Source of the DNA: Dakarella massiliensis
GTDB taxonomy: Bacteria > Pseudomonadota > Gammaproteobacteria > Burkholderiales > Burkholderiaceae_F
Assembly (NCBI RefSeq): GCF_001182045.1
Contig: NZ_CVTY01000006.1
Span: 482,086 to 546,085 of the forward strand
DNA length: 64,000 bases
Reading direction: 5' to 3'
Position numbers and translations under genes: made by a program. This document shows, piece by piece, positions 20,675 through 30,223 of this stretch. The notes under the pieces are model-generated. The model had not been told where the DNA came from, made no database searches, and saw only the letters and a list, made by a program, of their open reading frames with translations. Position 1 is the stretch's first letter, and the number at the start of each line of letters is the position of its first letter.

Positions 20675-23201
20675 ATGGCGCAGAAATACACTCTTTCGCG
20701 GCTCACGGCCGCGTGTTTACTGGCAGCCGGAGCGGTGACATTCGCCCCGGGGGCTGCGGCTCTTGAAACCGGGACCTCCGCGGACTCAGTCACGGTCCCG
20801 CAGGCGATTTACACCGCGGACGGCGTGACAGACGGCTACACGGGTATGGCAGCATCACGATCGGGAGTTACGGCGATCCCCGCTCGGCGCTTGAAAGCAG
20901 CGGTGAAAATGCCGTTACCCGCATATCCGCCGTGAACTCCGTCACGATCCTCAATTCCGACATTGATTACGGTGTTTATCCGACGGTTACCGCCTGGAGC
21001 GATGGGAAGGACGCGAAGAACACCCGGATCGCGATCGATTCGACGGGTGAGATCCGGATTGAGAATCAGCAGAATCCGCTCACGAACACGTTTGAAATCA
21101 TTGACGCGACGAAAGGCACCGGCATTATCACGGTGAACGCGGATCAGACGGCGACTAAGGTGACGCTTGAAGGCATGATCGCCGCGGCGAACGCGGGGTC
21201 ATCCGTGAAAGTCTGGCTCACGGGCGCGGATTCTCTTTTCAATGGCTGCGTGACCGCGGATCAGGGGGCAGAAGTGGATGTGTATTCACATCCGGCTTCG
21301 GGAGCGTCCTCCTTAACGGAAGGGAACTATTACGCGACCAACGGCTCCGTCATCAATGTCGACGCGACCGGGAACGCCACGGTGGAAGGCATTCTCTTAG
21401 CTCAATCCGGCAGCACGGCGCACGAGACGCTGAAAGACTCGGCCTCTCATATCTGGGGACAGTCGGATCCGACAATCGGGGCCGCGGAAGGCGCGGGGTC
21501 GACCTATACGCTTGACGCGGAACCGGGGACGACGCAGTTAGGCTGGTTCATCTCGATGGATTCGGGGCTTGTCACCGCGAACACCGCCGGCACCTGGACC
21601 GGCACCGCGAACGCTTACGGCGGGACACTGAACGTGAATCTCACGGATACCGCGGTCTGGAACCTCACGCAGGACGCCGTGGTGACCAATCTCGCGGCGG
21701 CCGGGAGCACGTTCACTATCCGGCACCGGACTCGGCTTCTGACTTCACCGGCACCACGATCACGGTGAACGGCAACTATTCCGGAAACGGGAACACGATC
21801 ACGATGAACACCGTGCTTGGAGGGGATTCTTCCGCCACCGACCGTCTCGTGATCAAGGGAAATTCAACCGGCACCACGAACCTCGTCTTCACGAATATCG
21901 GCGGCACGGGCGCTCAGACGGTTGACGGTATTGAAGTGGTGGAGGTGGATGGCACTTCAGACGCGGTCTTCACGAAGCCCGCGAAGAATTACCTGAAAGC
22001 CGGCGCTTACGTGTACCACCTCGAAAAGGTGGGGAATAACTGGTACCTCCTGAGCCTCAAACCCGGAACCGCGATCATTCCGAAGACAACGGATTCGGGG
22101 ACCGCGACGACACCGACCACACCGACGACGACCCCCACTACCGCCCAGGAAGTGGCGTCCGCGGCGGAAGAACAGGCGAAAACCACGCCGACCGTCCTTC
22201 CTGAGACAGCGGACCTCGCGTCCCACATCGTCCGTCCTAAGATGGCGAGCTACGCCTCGAACCTCGCCGCCGCGAACACGATGTTCGTGACGAGCCTTCA
22301 TGACCGGCTTGGCGAAACCGCGTTCGCGGACGCGCTGAAAGGGAAGGGCCACTCGGGGAACGTCTGGATCCGGACCGCCGGTGGCCACACACGGAACGGG
22401 ATGACAGACTCCCAGACCGTGACCCGCGGAAACTACGGTCTCGTGCAGCTTGGGGGCGATGTGGTCTCGTGGCCCGCCGCGGGGCAGCGCCTGCATCTCG
22501 GACTCATGACCGGCTTCGCGCATCAGAGCTCCAAGACCACGAGTTCCACGGTGGACTATTGGACGAAGGGCAAAGTCTCCGGGTTCTCGGGCGGCGTCTA
22601 TGCAACGTGGCTCGCGGACGGTCCCGCGGCGACCGGCCCCTACGCCGACACGTGGCTTCTCTATCAGCGGTTTAAGACCTCGGTGTCGTCAGGCGACTAC
22701 ACGGGTGAGGACTCCTACCACGCGAAGGGGTTCACGGGGAGTCTGGAGGCTGGCTACACGTTTGGTCTGAAAGACTGGGTGTCCGCGTCCGGTGTTCAGA
22801 ACGCCGCGCGTCTCCAGCTTCAGGGCCAGGTGATCCGGATGGGGGTCCGGGCGGATTCCTTCGTTGACAATCAGGGGACGCTCGTTGAAGGTCTCGGCTA
22901 CGGGAACGTGAGAACGAGGCTTGGGGCGACGCTTTACCACCTCTTCACAAACGACCGCACGGGGACCGCCGTGAAACCGTACCTGTCTGTTAATTGGCTC
23001 CACGACACAAAGGCGTTCGGCACCGCGTTTGATACGACGGAAAACCACATCCAGGGATCGCGGAACGTGGGTGAGGTGAAACTCGGAGTCGAAGGCCGGA
23101 TCACGAAGAACCTCAACCTCTGGGTCTACACGGGGTACCAGGGCGGGGATCACGGCTACCGGAACGTGGAAGCGCTGGTTGGCGTGAAGGCGCTCTTCTG
23201 A
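20675..23201 (+). pseudogene. Autotransporter 4, two single-base frameshifts
   Basis: Signal peptide MAQKYTLSRLTAACLLAAGA ending PGAAA. The frame changes first near 20840-20850, where GYTG should continue as YGSITIGSYGDPRSALES. It changes again at about 21720, where atccgg should be atcccgg to continue as PAPDSASDFTGTTITVNGNY. Each change corresponds to one lost base; total length 2527 agrees with two losses. The second piece (20932-21768) is passenger; the third (21765-23201) holds the autochaperone-like junction, a Thr/Pro linker and the barrel (HIVRPKMASYASNLAAANTMF to VGVKALF). The passenger has only a few W-T-G units. All segments still read as good coding sequence, so the lesions look recent. 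Confidence 0.83.
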
Positions 23202-23905
23202 TCGGAGAGCGGGAAGGGTACCGTCGGAATGGGAGCCCTCCCGCCTCATTATTCCGATCCCGTCGGGATTCCTGTCCCCGCGGGGCTTTCTGTTGGTGGG
23301 TATGACACCGGCACCGGGCATCTATTCCGCCGGGGAAACGAAACGATGCCGTCACTCCCAAACCCGCTGCCCTCTATTTCCGTACATCAGGAATTCCGTT
23401 ATTCCATTTTGGGTATAAAAACGGATCGAACAGGGAAGGGATTCTGTCCAAATCGTCGGGTTTTTGCCCTGAATTTCCGCTCTACAAATGAGCCGATCGT
23501 TTTTCAAAATGGCACGTTACTTTCATACGAACATCCATTCACCCGGTGCTAGTCCGATCCGGTTAAGCCCCGTTTTCAGGCTTCTTTAAGTCCGGACGAA
23601 AGAAACTCCGTTTCCCCCTCGGATTCCTGTCATAGGCCGCAGAGAAAGGGGTGAAAAACGGTAAAAGGAGGTCATTTGGGCTCTAAAAACTGTCAAAACG
23701 GGGTGACTTTTTTCATGCAGGGACATTAATCTTATGAATCCATAGGAAAAAGCGAATTCTTTGGGTCCAAGGTCCAATAGGTATGAAAAGAGATACGAAT
23801 AAGAGAGGACCCGGGTTACGCCTTTTGGGCTTTGCGGCCGTTACATTCTGAAACAGATAATGAGGGGGTTGTACTTCATTCATTGTTATCAGAAAGGATA
23901 CTGCG
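23202..23905. other. 700-base gap between autotransporters 4 and 5
   Basis: No convincing gene. The first part has GC-rich inverted segments (GCGGGA near 23209 with TCCCGC near 23239; CCCCGCGGGG near 23277) that could end transcription of autotransporter 4. Open frames here lack coding character, a Shine-Dalgarno and known motifs. From 23380 to 23890 the DNA is more AT-rich. AGAAAGGA at 23891-23898 is the ribosome site for the next gene. Confidence 0.4.
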
Positions 23906-26673
23906 ATGATGAAAAGGCTCTTTCACTGCCTTTCTTTCCAGCCGCGGTGTGTTTTCGCCGCGGTTTCCTCTCTTTCACTCCTCACTCCAGCGTGGAGTGC
24001 CGGGCTCACGGGGACCGATACGGACCCGATCGGGCTCGCGTCGGACTCGGTGACGCTTTCTGGCGGCGCGGCTCCCGGGGTCTGGATACAGAGCGGCTCA
24101 CACACGATCGACGCGCTCTCTACGTCTGGCGCGCTTTCGGTCTCAGGATCCCCTGGGATCTCGGTCACCGGGGACGGCGCGCTCCTGATGGTGAATTCGG
24201 CCGGGGCGCTCTCCCTCTCGGGAACTTCCGCCGCACTGTCAGTCAACGCCCTTGGCGCTTCGGTGTTCGTGAATGACCAAAACGCGGCGACGTCTGTTTC
24301 CATCACAGGGGACATCAGCGTGACCGGGAGTCAGTCGATCGCGTACGTCACGCTCACCGGCCGAAGTCCGATCCTGCGGGGGAACGCGGCAGCGAGGGGC
24401 GGCGGTTCGGTTTACCTGATATCCACCCCAGACACCGATTCGATGAGTACCGTCAGAGGCGGTTTATCCGCGATTGGAGCAGATTCCATCCTCGATCTCT
24501 CAGGCTCCGGGAGAACAACGTTCGAGGGAGCCCTAACCGCTTCGGACGGCGGAAAGGTGCATATCGCGGCGGGGGATACCTCGTCCTTCACCGTAACGTC
24601 CGGCCTCGCGACAGGAGCCGGGTCTGAGCTCGAGTCGGACGCCCGGAGGAGCGCGGAGATAACCGGAAACCTCCGGGCGGAACTCGGGGCCTCAGCGTCC
24701 GAAAACCTCTATGAATCCGCAGCCGGGACCGGCGCGTTGTCCGCTTCCGGCTCAGGTTCCGTGATCCGGCTCGGGATCACGGGGAAGGCGTCCTTCACGG
24801 GCACCGTGACCGCGGAATCCGGGGCAGCCGCCGAGGTGACGCTGACGGACACCGGGGTGATCGAGGGGTCTGGCACCGATTCGAGCCTCGTCTTCCAATC
24901 AGTGGGCACGGGGTCGACGCTCGACCTCGATATCGGCACCGGCACAGCTGCGACCGGGGACCTCAAGGTGAGTGACGGGGCCGAAGCCGCGTCCGGATTT
25001 CAGGAACCTGGATCGGGGCGGCGCTCCTTGACTCAGGCACGTCGAAAGTGAGTCTCTCAGGCGGCGTTTGGCAATTGACGGGAGATTCCGCGGTCACCAC
25101 TCTTGTTTCCAATAACAGCCGGATCGCGTTCCCCGCGGCCGGCTCCGGGGCTTTCTAAGGCACGACGCTCACGGTGGAGGGCGACTATCTCGCGTCGAGC
25201 GCTTCGCTCGCGATGACCACCGTTCTCGGAGGGGATGACTCACCGACGGACCGTCTCGTGGTGAACGGGAGCACCGTGGGTGACACCTCGATCACGGTCA
25301 CGAACGCCGGCGGCGCTGGCGGTCTGACGGTTGAAGGGATCGAACTTGTCACAGTAAAAGGAAAGTCTGACGGCGTCTTTACGCTCGCGAACCGGGTCGC
25401 GGCCGGGGCGTATGACTATTCGCTGGTGACGAAAAACGGGAACTGGTACCTCGTGAGCGCCGCGGACGGAACCGTCCCTCAGACCGATCCGACCCCGGCG
25501 GAGCCTGAGAAGACCCCGGGAACCCCATCCGGGGAAAACGTCATTATTCCGACTCCGGCTCCGGCGAACGCGTCCGGTGAAAAATCCGGAGATGAGCAGA
25601 CACTGGATCCAGACACGACACCCACGCCGGATCCCGCCCCAGAAAGTGACCCGGCACCGACTGATGAAACGCCATCACCCGCCCCTCAGGTCACGCGTCA
25701 CGCCGTCCGTCCTGAAATGGCCAATTACGCCTCGAACCTCTACGCCGCGAACACCCTTTTCCTTCACCGGCTGACTGATCGAGTTGGGGTGAGGGGAGCA
25801 GGAGACCGCGGTGTCTCAGGTTCAGGACCCGGATTCTGGCTCCGGACCGCGGGGAGCCACACCCGGTTTGGAATGGCGGACGGTGAGCTCACCACGCGAT
25901 TGAACGCGGGGGTCGTTCAACTAGGGGGCGATGTCGCGGCACACCCGATAGGTGAGAATTCAATTTTCCGGGTAGGGCTGATCGCGGGAGCGGCGAAGGA
26001 GAGTTCCCGTACCGGGTCAAATGCCACCCGGTACCGCGCGAAAGGCACCGTGACCGGAGCGGCGGCCGGGGTTTACGCCTCACTCCTTCCCCGGAATGCC
26101 GGCGGTCTCGGTCCCTACGCGGACGCGTGGCTTCAGTATCAGCGCTTTTCGGCCTCTGTCACGGGTTCTGAACTCCCGAAAGAGACGTATCACGCGCGGG
26201 GCCTCTCGGGATCCGTCGAAATCGGGTACGGCTGGAGTCTGGGTGCGTGGACTTCTGACACCGGGGTCTCCCATCAGACGGTTGGAAAACTTGAACTCCA
26301 GGCGATCCGGATGGGGGTGAGAGCAGGAACTCACCGGGATTCCGTGGGGACCGGGATTGAAAGCACGGGATCCGGGAACCTCCGGACGCGGGTGACCGCG
26401 GTCCTCTCGCATCGGATGCATCAGGAAGAGTCCGGGCTCAGCCTCACGCCTTATGCGTCGATCTCCTGGATCCATGACACGAAGCCGTTCGGTGCCGTGA
26501 TGGATGGGGTTCGGGATGAGATCTCGGGAAATCGGAACCTCGCGGAACTCCGCGGAGGAATAGAGGGTGAGGTCTCGAAATCCGTGACCCTCTGGGGGCA
26601 CGCGGCGTACCGGGAGGGGCGGTCTTCCTTCCGAGCCATTGAAGCGCAGCTGGGGTTCCGGGTGAAGTTCTGA
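23906..26673 (+). pseudogene. Autotransporter 5, frameshift plus in-frame TAA
   Basis: Starts with tandem ATGs; signal peptide ends LLTPAWSAG. The passenger is Ser/Thr/Gly-rich and lacks the W-x-G repeat run. One base is lost around 24985-25000: the first frame runs out at 25051, while the next frame continues as ISGTWIGAALLDSGTSKVSL. In that second frame a TAA interrupts at 25156-25158, where paralogues have FTGTTLTV. The remainder from 25174 holds the junction (TLTVEGDY ... WYLVS), a long Pro/Thr/Asp linker and a diverged barrel (HAVRPEMANYASNLYAANTLF to LGFRVKF). Two independent lesions make this the most decayed member of the array. Confidence 0.83.
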
Positions 26674-26696
26674 CCGGGAGTCACCCCTCAAAGCGA

Positions 26697-26731
26697 CCCG
26701 GGGGACAGAATCCCGCATTCTGTCTCCCGCC
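26697..26731 (+). terminator. Hairpin after autotransporter 5
   Basis: GGGGACAGAAT pairs with ATTCTGTCTCCC around CCCGC, 26 bases after the stop. There is no T-run, so it may act as an RNA 3'-end stabiliser or rho-assisted end rather than a true intrinsic terminator. Confidence 0.5.
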
Positions 26732-26992
26732 GCATAGCAGCGTCTCCCAAAAAGTGTCAAACAAAGAACTTTTGTCCCCTGCTTCCCCAGTCAGGCGACA
26801 AAACGGCGGGCTGGGTCAGATATTCAATCAATCTGAAAAACCGAATCCGGATTTTTGAAACCCCCGGGTTTCAGTCACGGGAAAAGAGCCGCAGGGACAG
26901 AAATCCGGGGAATGTCTCTTTCGGGACGACAATGTCACCCAAAAACAGTCATAAAACGTGAAAACTGTCCCCGGGGTCGCCTGAAAGGGGGG

Positions 26993-27352
26993 TTACGGCC
27001 GTCCCGCCTGACCCCGGGCGGCCGACGCGCCGCCAGTCGCCCGGCGGATGATTTCCGAATAATAGGCTTCGGATGTCTGGTACCAATCCACGACACAGCC
27101 GATCGACCGGCATTCCTCGCGCCGCTTCCAGTTCTCGTTCTGGAACTTCTTAAAGACCGCGGAGTTTCCCGTCGCTCGCTTCGCCTTCTCGTAAGTCACC
27201 GCGAGATGGTCATCCATCTTTGAAAGATCCGGACTCGCGCAGATCAGTTTTTCAGAGTAGGAGCGGGCCTTCGTGCAGTCCCAGCTCACGGCGTTAGCGG
27301 AGGCGGCAGCGAAAAGCCCAAGAGCGAGCGCCGCGATGATGGTTTTGGTCAT
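26993..27352 (-). CDS. Exported LprI/DUF1311-family protein
   Basis: 119 residues. Signal peptide at 1-21 (MTKTIIAALALGLFAAASANA), then the LprI/DUF1311 pattern: SWDCTKARSYSEKLICASPD, LSKMDDHLAVTYEKA, and NENWKRREECRSIGCVVDWY. It has five Cys, likely forming disulfides in the periplasm. Some family members inhibit lysozyme; others are uncharacterised, so no specific role is assigned. It stands alone on the minus strand. The C-terminal tail (GGASAARGQAGRP) is low complexity. Confidence 0.75.
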   Translation of the reverse strand: MTKTIIAALALGLFAAASANAVSWDCTKARSYSEKLICASPDLSKMDDHLAVTYEKAKRATGNSAVFKKFQNENWKRREECRSIGCVVDWYQTSEAYYSEIIRRATGGASAARGQAGRP

Positions 27353-27558
27353 GATTTAGCAGAAGGGGATTTTTATGTTTCTGAAAAGGCTTTTAAATCA
27401 AATAGAAAAGCGAACTTTCTTCAATCAAAAGTTAAGAAAGGGAACGACCGCGTTCTGACCCCGATGAAGCCGGATCTGGGCGCGGCTGCGCTCTCCTATC
27501 CAACGGGCGTCCGGGGTCTCTCTGCCTCGGGCATCCTGATTCCAGTCAGGAATGAATA

Positions 27559-28908
27559 TTACAACTTAGCTCCGGGGTCAGGGGCTTGCGCCCGCGGAGA
27601 AAAGCCAGGGGCTTTGTGAGTAAGCGCGGTATGCATCGCGAATAGCGGAATATTGATCCGCCACCCGTCGTCCCGGTAATCCGCGAGCGAAAACCGAATC
27701 GCTTTGGCCGGGTGATATTGGTCAAAGTAAGCGCGAAGGCGCTTGGATTTGGGATTCACATCCGCCGTTACTTCAATCGGGAACACCTCGTTCCCCGCAT
27801 GAATCATGAAATCCATCGCATAGCGGCCGTTCTCAGATAGATAGAAGCGGGGCTTATAGGAGCTTTCTGAGATCAGCTGCTGACACACATACTGCTGAGT
27901 CAAACCGCCCAGAAGTTCCCTAAATAGCCGGTTTTCTTCGAGAATAACGCGGGCGTCAATCGAACTCGCCGCGTTGAGAAGCCCGACATCGGGTAAAAAG
28001 AGCTTATAGGCGTGCGGCTCCTCAAAGGCTGAGAGCGGAAGAGAGGGCTTCGAGACGCGAGGCACCCGGGTCATGACTCCCGATTCTGAGAGGGTGTGGC
28101 AGACGCTCTCAAAGTCCGCAGCGCGGCTATGCTTTCGTGCCTCACTGAAAACGAATTTCTTATTTTTCTTTGCTAACTGACCGGGAATGGAGCGCCAGAT
28201 CAGGCGGGCGGTGTCGGCCTCTTTTCCTTTGAAGCGCTTCCCGAAGTCCTCTTCGTAAAAAGAAAGCACGCCACGCTGCGTCGAACGGACTTTTCCGTAG
28301 TCACGCGTTTCCGTGAAAACTTTGACGCACTCCGGCATCCTGCCCACAAAGAAGTAGTTTTTGAGGGCGAACTCAAATCGATCGCGGAAAGCGCTGATGA
28401 GGGGCCAGTCACCTGCGTCGAGCAGCTTTGCCAAGCCCTCATCCCCCGTGGCGTTCAGGAACTCGTAGAACGAAAGCGGGTGAAGCCGGAGCCTATCGAT
28501 CTTTCCCACCGGGTACGAGAGGCTTTGCCGAAACACGGTTCCTGAGAGGGTGCCGGAAGCGATCACCGGGTACCGCGGCGTGTATTCCTGAAAAGATTTC
28601 AGGGCGGAAATGACTTTCGGAGCTTCCTGAATCTCATCCAGAATGATCAGCGTGTCAGGCGTGATTTCAGCCCCGGTCTCCGCGTTGATCGAGAGAAGAA
28701 CGCGGCGGATGTCATAGTCCTCTTCAAAAACTTGCCGCATGCCGGGGCTCTCCGCGAGATCCACATAGGCCGTGTGTCTGAAGTAGCGGCGGCCGAATTC
28801 CTTCACGAGCGAGGTTTTCCCAACCCGCCGCGGTCCATCGAGCAGCAAAGGTTTCCGCTGAGGAGAGTTCTTCCACGCGGCAAGATCCCGCATTAACACC
28901 CGATCCAT
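27559..28908 (-). CDS. AAA-family ATPase with DUF4143 domain
   Basis: 449 residues. Walker A GPRRVGKTSLV at about residues 25-35; Walker B LIILDEIQEAPK; sensor-like PVIASGTLSG; then a C-terminal DUF4143-type region with LPDVGLLNAA and YAMDFMIHAGNEVFPIEVTAD, which resembles a nuclease-like fold (D ... E-V motif). These ATPases are widespread in gut bacteria and of unknown function; some are proposed toxin-antitoxin or defence components. It is divergent from the Fic gene, and the shared upstream region carries the four-site array at 29036-29109. Confidence 0.8.
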   Translation of the reverse strand: MDRVLMRDLAAWKNSPQRKPLLLDGPRRVGKTSLVKEFGRRYFRHTAYVDLAESPGMRQVFEEDYDIRRVLLSINAETGAEITPDTLIILDEIQEAPKVISALKSFQEYTPRYPVIASGTLSGTVFRQSLSYPVGKIDRLRLHPLSFYEFLNATGDEGLAKLLDAGDWPLISAFRDRFEFALKNYFFVGRMPECVKVFTETRDYGKVRSTQRGVLSFYEEDFGKRFKGKEADTARLIWRSIPGQLAKKNKKFVFSEARKHSRAADFESVCHTLSESGVMTRVPRVSKPSLPLSAFEEPHAYKLFLPDVGLLNAASSIDARVILEENRLFRELLGGLTQQYVCQQLISESSYKPRFYLSENGRYAMDFMIHAGNEVFPIEVTADVNPKSKRLRAYFDQYHPAKAIRFSLADYRDDGWRINIPLFAMHTALTHKAPGFSPRAQAPDPGAKL

Positions 28909-29035
28909 GGCTCCCCCTGAAAACGTTTTTATCCGCTGATAACGGAGTAATTTACAATTTTTGAAGCAAATAGTGGTCTTGATTTCACATTTTTTGCATC
29001 GAATTGAGTTCCTGGGATCTCTTTTACCGCGGCCG

Positions 29036-29109
29036 TTTCTCCCAAACGCTGTAGTTTTTCTCCCAAAATAGAGGCAAAATTGGGAGAAAAATCACCGGAT
29101 TGGGAGAAA
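29036..29109. promoter_or_regulatory. Symmetric four-site operator array upstream of the fic gene
   Basis: The 10-mer TTGGGAGAAA occurs four times without mismatch: on the minus strand at 29036-29045 and 29057-29066, and on the plus strand at 29080-29089 and 29100-29109. Start-to-start spacings are 21, 23 and 20 bases, about two helical turns. The two inner sites form an inverted repeat with 12-bp perfect arms. The array fills the divergent promoter region, and its last site ends 9 bases before the probable fic start at 29118. A dimeric or tetrameric repressor is the simple reading. Confidence 0.72.
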
Positions 29110-29117
29110 GAAGAGAA

Positions 29118-30176
29118 ATGAGACTTTTTGACTGTGACAGGCTCGAGTCTGAGACCTGGGATAGCGGGATCGTCTCTTTCGTCGCCCAGATCCATGAATA
29201 TAAAGGGCGTCAGGCGCTTTTCCTGAAGGAGCCGGAAGCGGTTCTCCGTCGGATGGAAGAGACCGCTGGGCTGCAAAGCGTCGAGGCCTCAAACCGGATT
29301 GAGCGTATCGGAACCACCCGCACCCAGCTGAAGCGGCTGCTCGCGGGGGAGACCTTGCCCCGGAACCGCGATGAGGAAGCCCTTCTCGGGTACCGGAACG
29401 CGACGCGTCTTCTTAATGATCAGGACCCCGATGTCCCTTTCACTCCCGGTCTCATCCTTCAGCTGCATCAGGAAGTGATGAAGCTAACCGGGGTAACGGA
29501 CGCCGGGCGCTATAAAACCGTCCCGAACGTCGTGTCCGGGGTTCTCAGGTCGGGTGAAAGGGTGACGGTTTTTGAGCCGCTCGCGCCGTCTGACACACCG
29601 GACGCGATGGCGTCGCTCTGCGCAGCCTACCAGGCGGCAATCCGTAAGGGAGCGGTGGATGAGCTCATCCTGATTCCGTGCTTTATCCTCAACTTCCTCT
29701 GCGTTCATCCGTTCAGGGATGGAAACGGGAGAGTGAGCCGGCTTTTAACGCGGCTTCTGCTCGAGCGGCAGGGGTACGCGGTCAGCCGCTATGTGAGTCT
29801 TGAGAAGACAATCGCGGATACGGCCGAGTCTTATTACGCAGCGCTCCGGAAGTCGGATCAGGGGTGGAAGGAGGGGGAGAACGATCCCCGTCCCTTTATC
29901 CGGTATCTGCTCGCGGTGATTCTCGCGGGGTACCGCGACTGGGAGTCGCGCTTCGAGTCTGGAGCCGGCCGCCGCGTGACGGCCTACAGCCTTGTGAAGC
30001 GGTTCGCGGCGGACCGGCTCGGGGCATTTTCTAAACAGGACGTGCTAGAGGCGTGCCCGCGGATCGCAGGGTCGTCCGCCGAAGCTTCCCTTAAGCGGCT
30101 GGTGGATGAGAGGTACCTCTTCCGGATCGGGGCCGGCCGAGTCACCCGGTACGCGAGAACCGAGAGCCTCGGGTGA
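29118..30176 (+). CDS. Fic-family AMPylase-type protein with C-terminal winged helix
   Basis: 352 residues from ATG 29118, chosen over ATG 29100 because AGAAGAGA sits immediately before it. The catalytic loop HPFRDGNGRVSRLL begins near residue 197 and has the full Fic signature, so it should transfer AMP (or another nucleotide) to a hydroxyl. The N-terminal segment SVEASNRIERI resembles the region holding the inhibitory SxxxE(G/N) motif, here ending E-R. Residues ~290-350 (RRVTAYSLVKRF ... ASLKRLVDERYLFRIG) look like a winged helix, as in other solo Fic proteins. That domain could bind the four-site array upstream and give autoregulation; this is inference. A possible target is not indicated by neighbours. 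Confidence 0.85.
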   Translation: MRLFDCDRLESETWDSGIVSFVAQIHEYKGRQALFLKEPEAVLRRMEETAGLQSVEASNRIERIGTTRTQLKRLLAGETLPRNRDEEALLGYRNATRLLNDQDPDVPFTPGLILQLHQEVMKLTGVTDAGRYKTVPNVVSGVLRSGERVTVFEPLAPSDTPDAMASLCAAYQAAIRKGAVDELILIPCFILNFLCVHPFRDGNGRVSRLLTRLLLERQGYAVSRYVSLEKTIADTAESYYAALRKSDQGWKEGENDPRPFIRYLLAVILAGYRDWESRFESGAGRRVTAYSLVKRFAADRLGAFSKQDVLEACPRIAGSSAEASLKRLVDERYLFRIGAGRVTRYARTESLG

Positions 30177-30223
30177 CAGGGGGTGCCCAAGGGGGTGGAG
30201 ACGGATTTCCTTACCGCCCGCGG

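Noticed and set aside
23505..23525. Sigma-54 promoter upstream of autotransporter 5 (TGGCACG)
   Set aside because: The -24 element is present by chance; no TTGC-like -12 element follows at the right spacing.
23229..23552. A 107-residue open frame between autotransporters 4 and 5
   Set aside because: No ribosome site, no domain and no coding-like composition; it spans GC-rich hairpins and an AT-rich leader.
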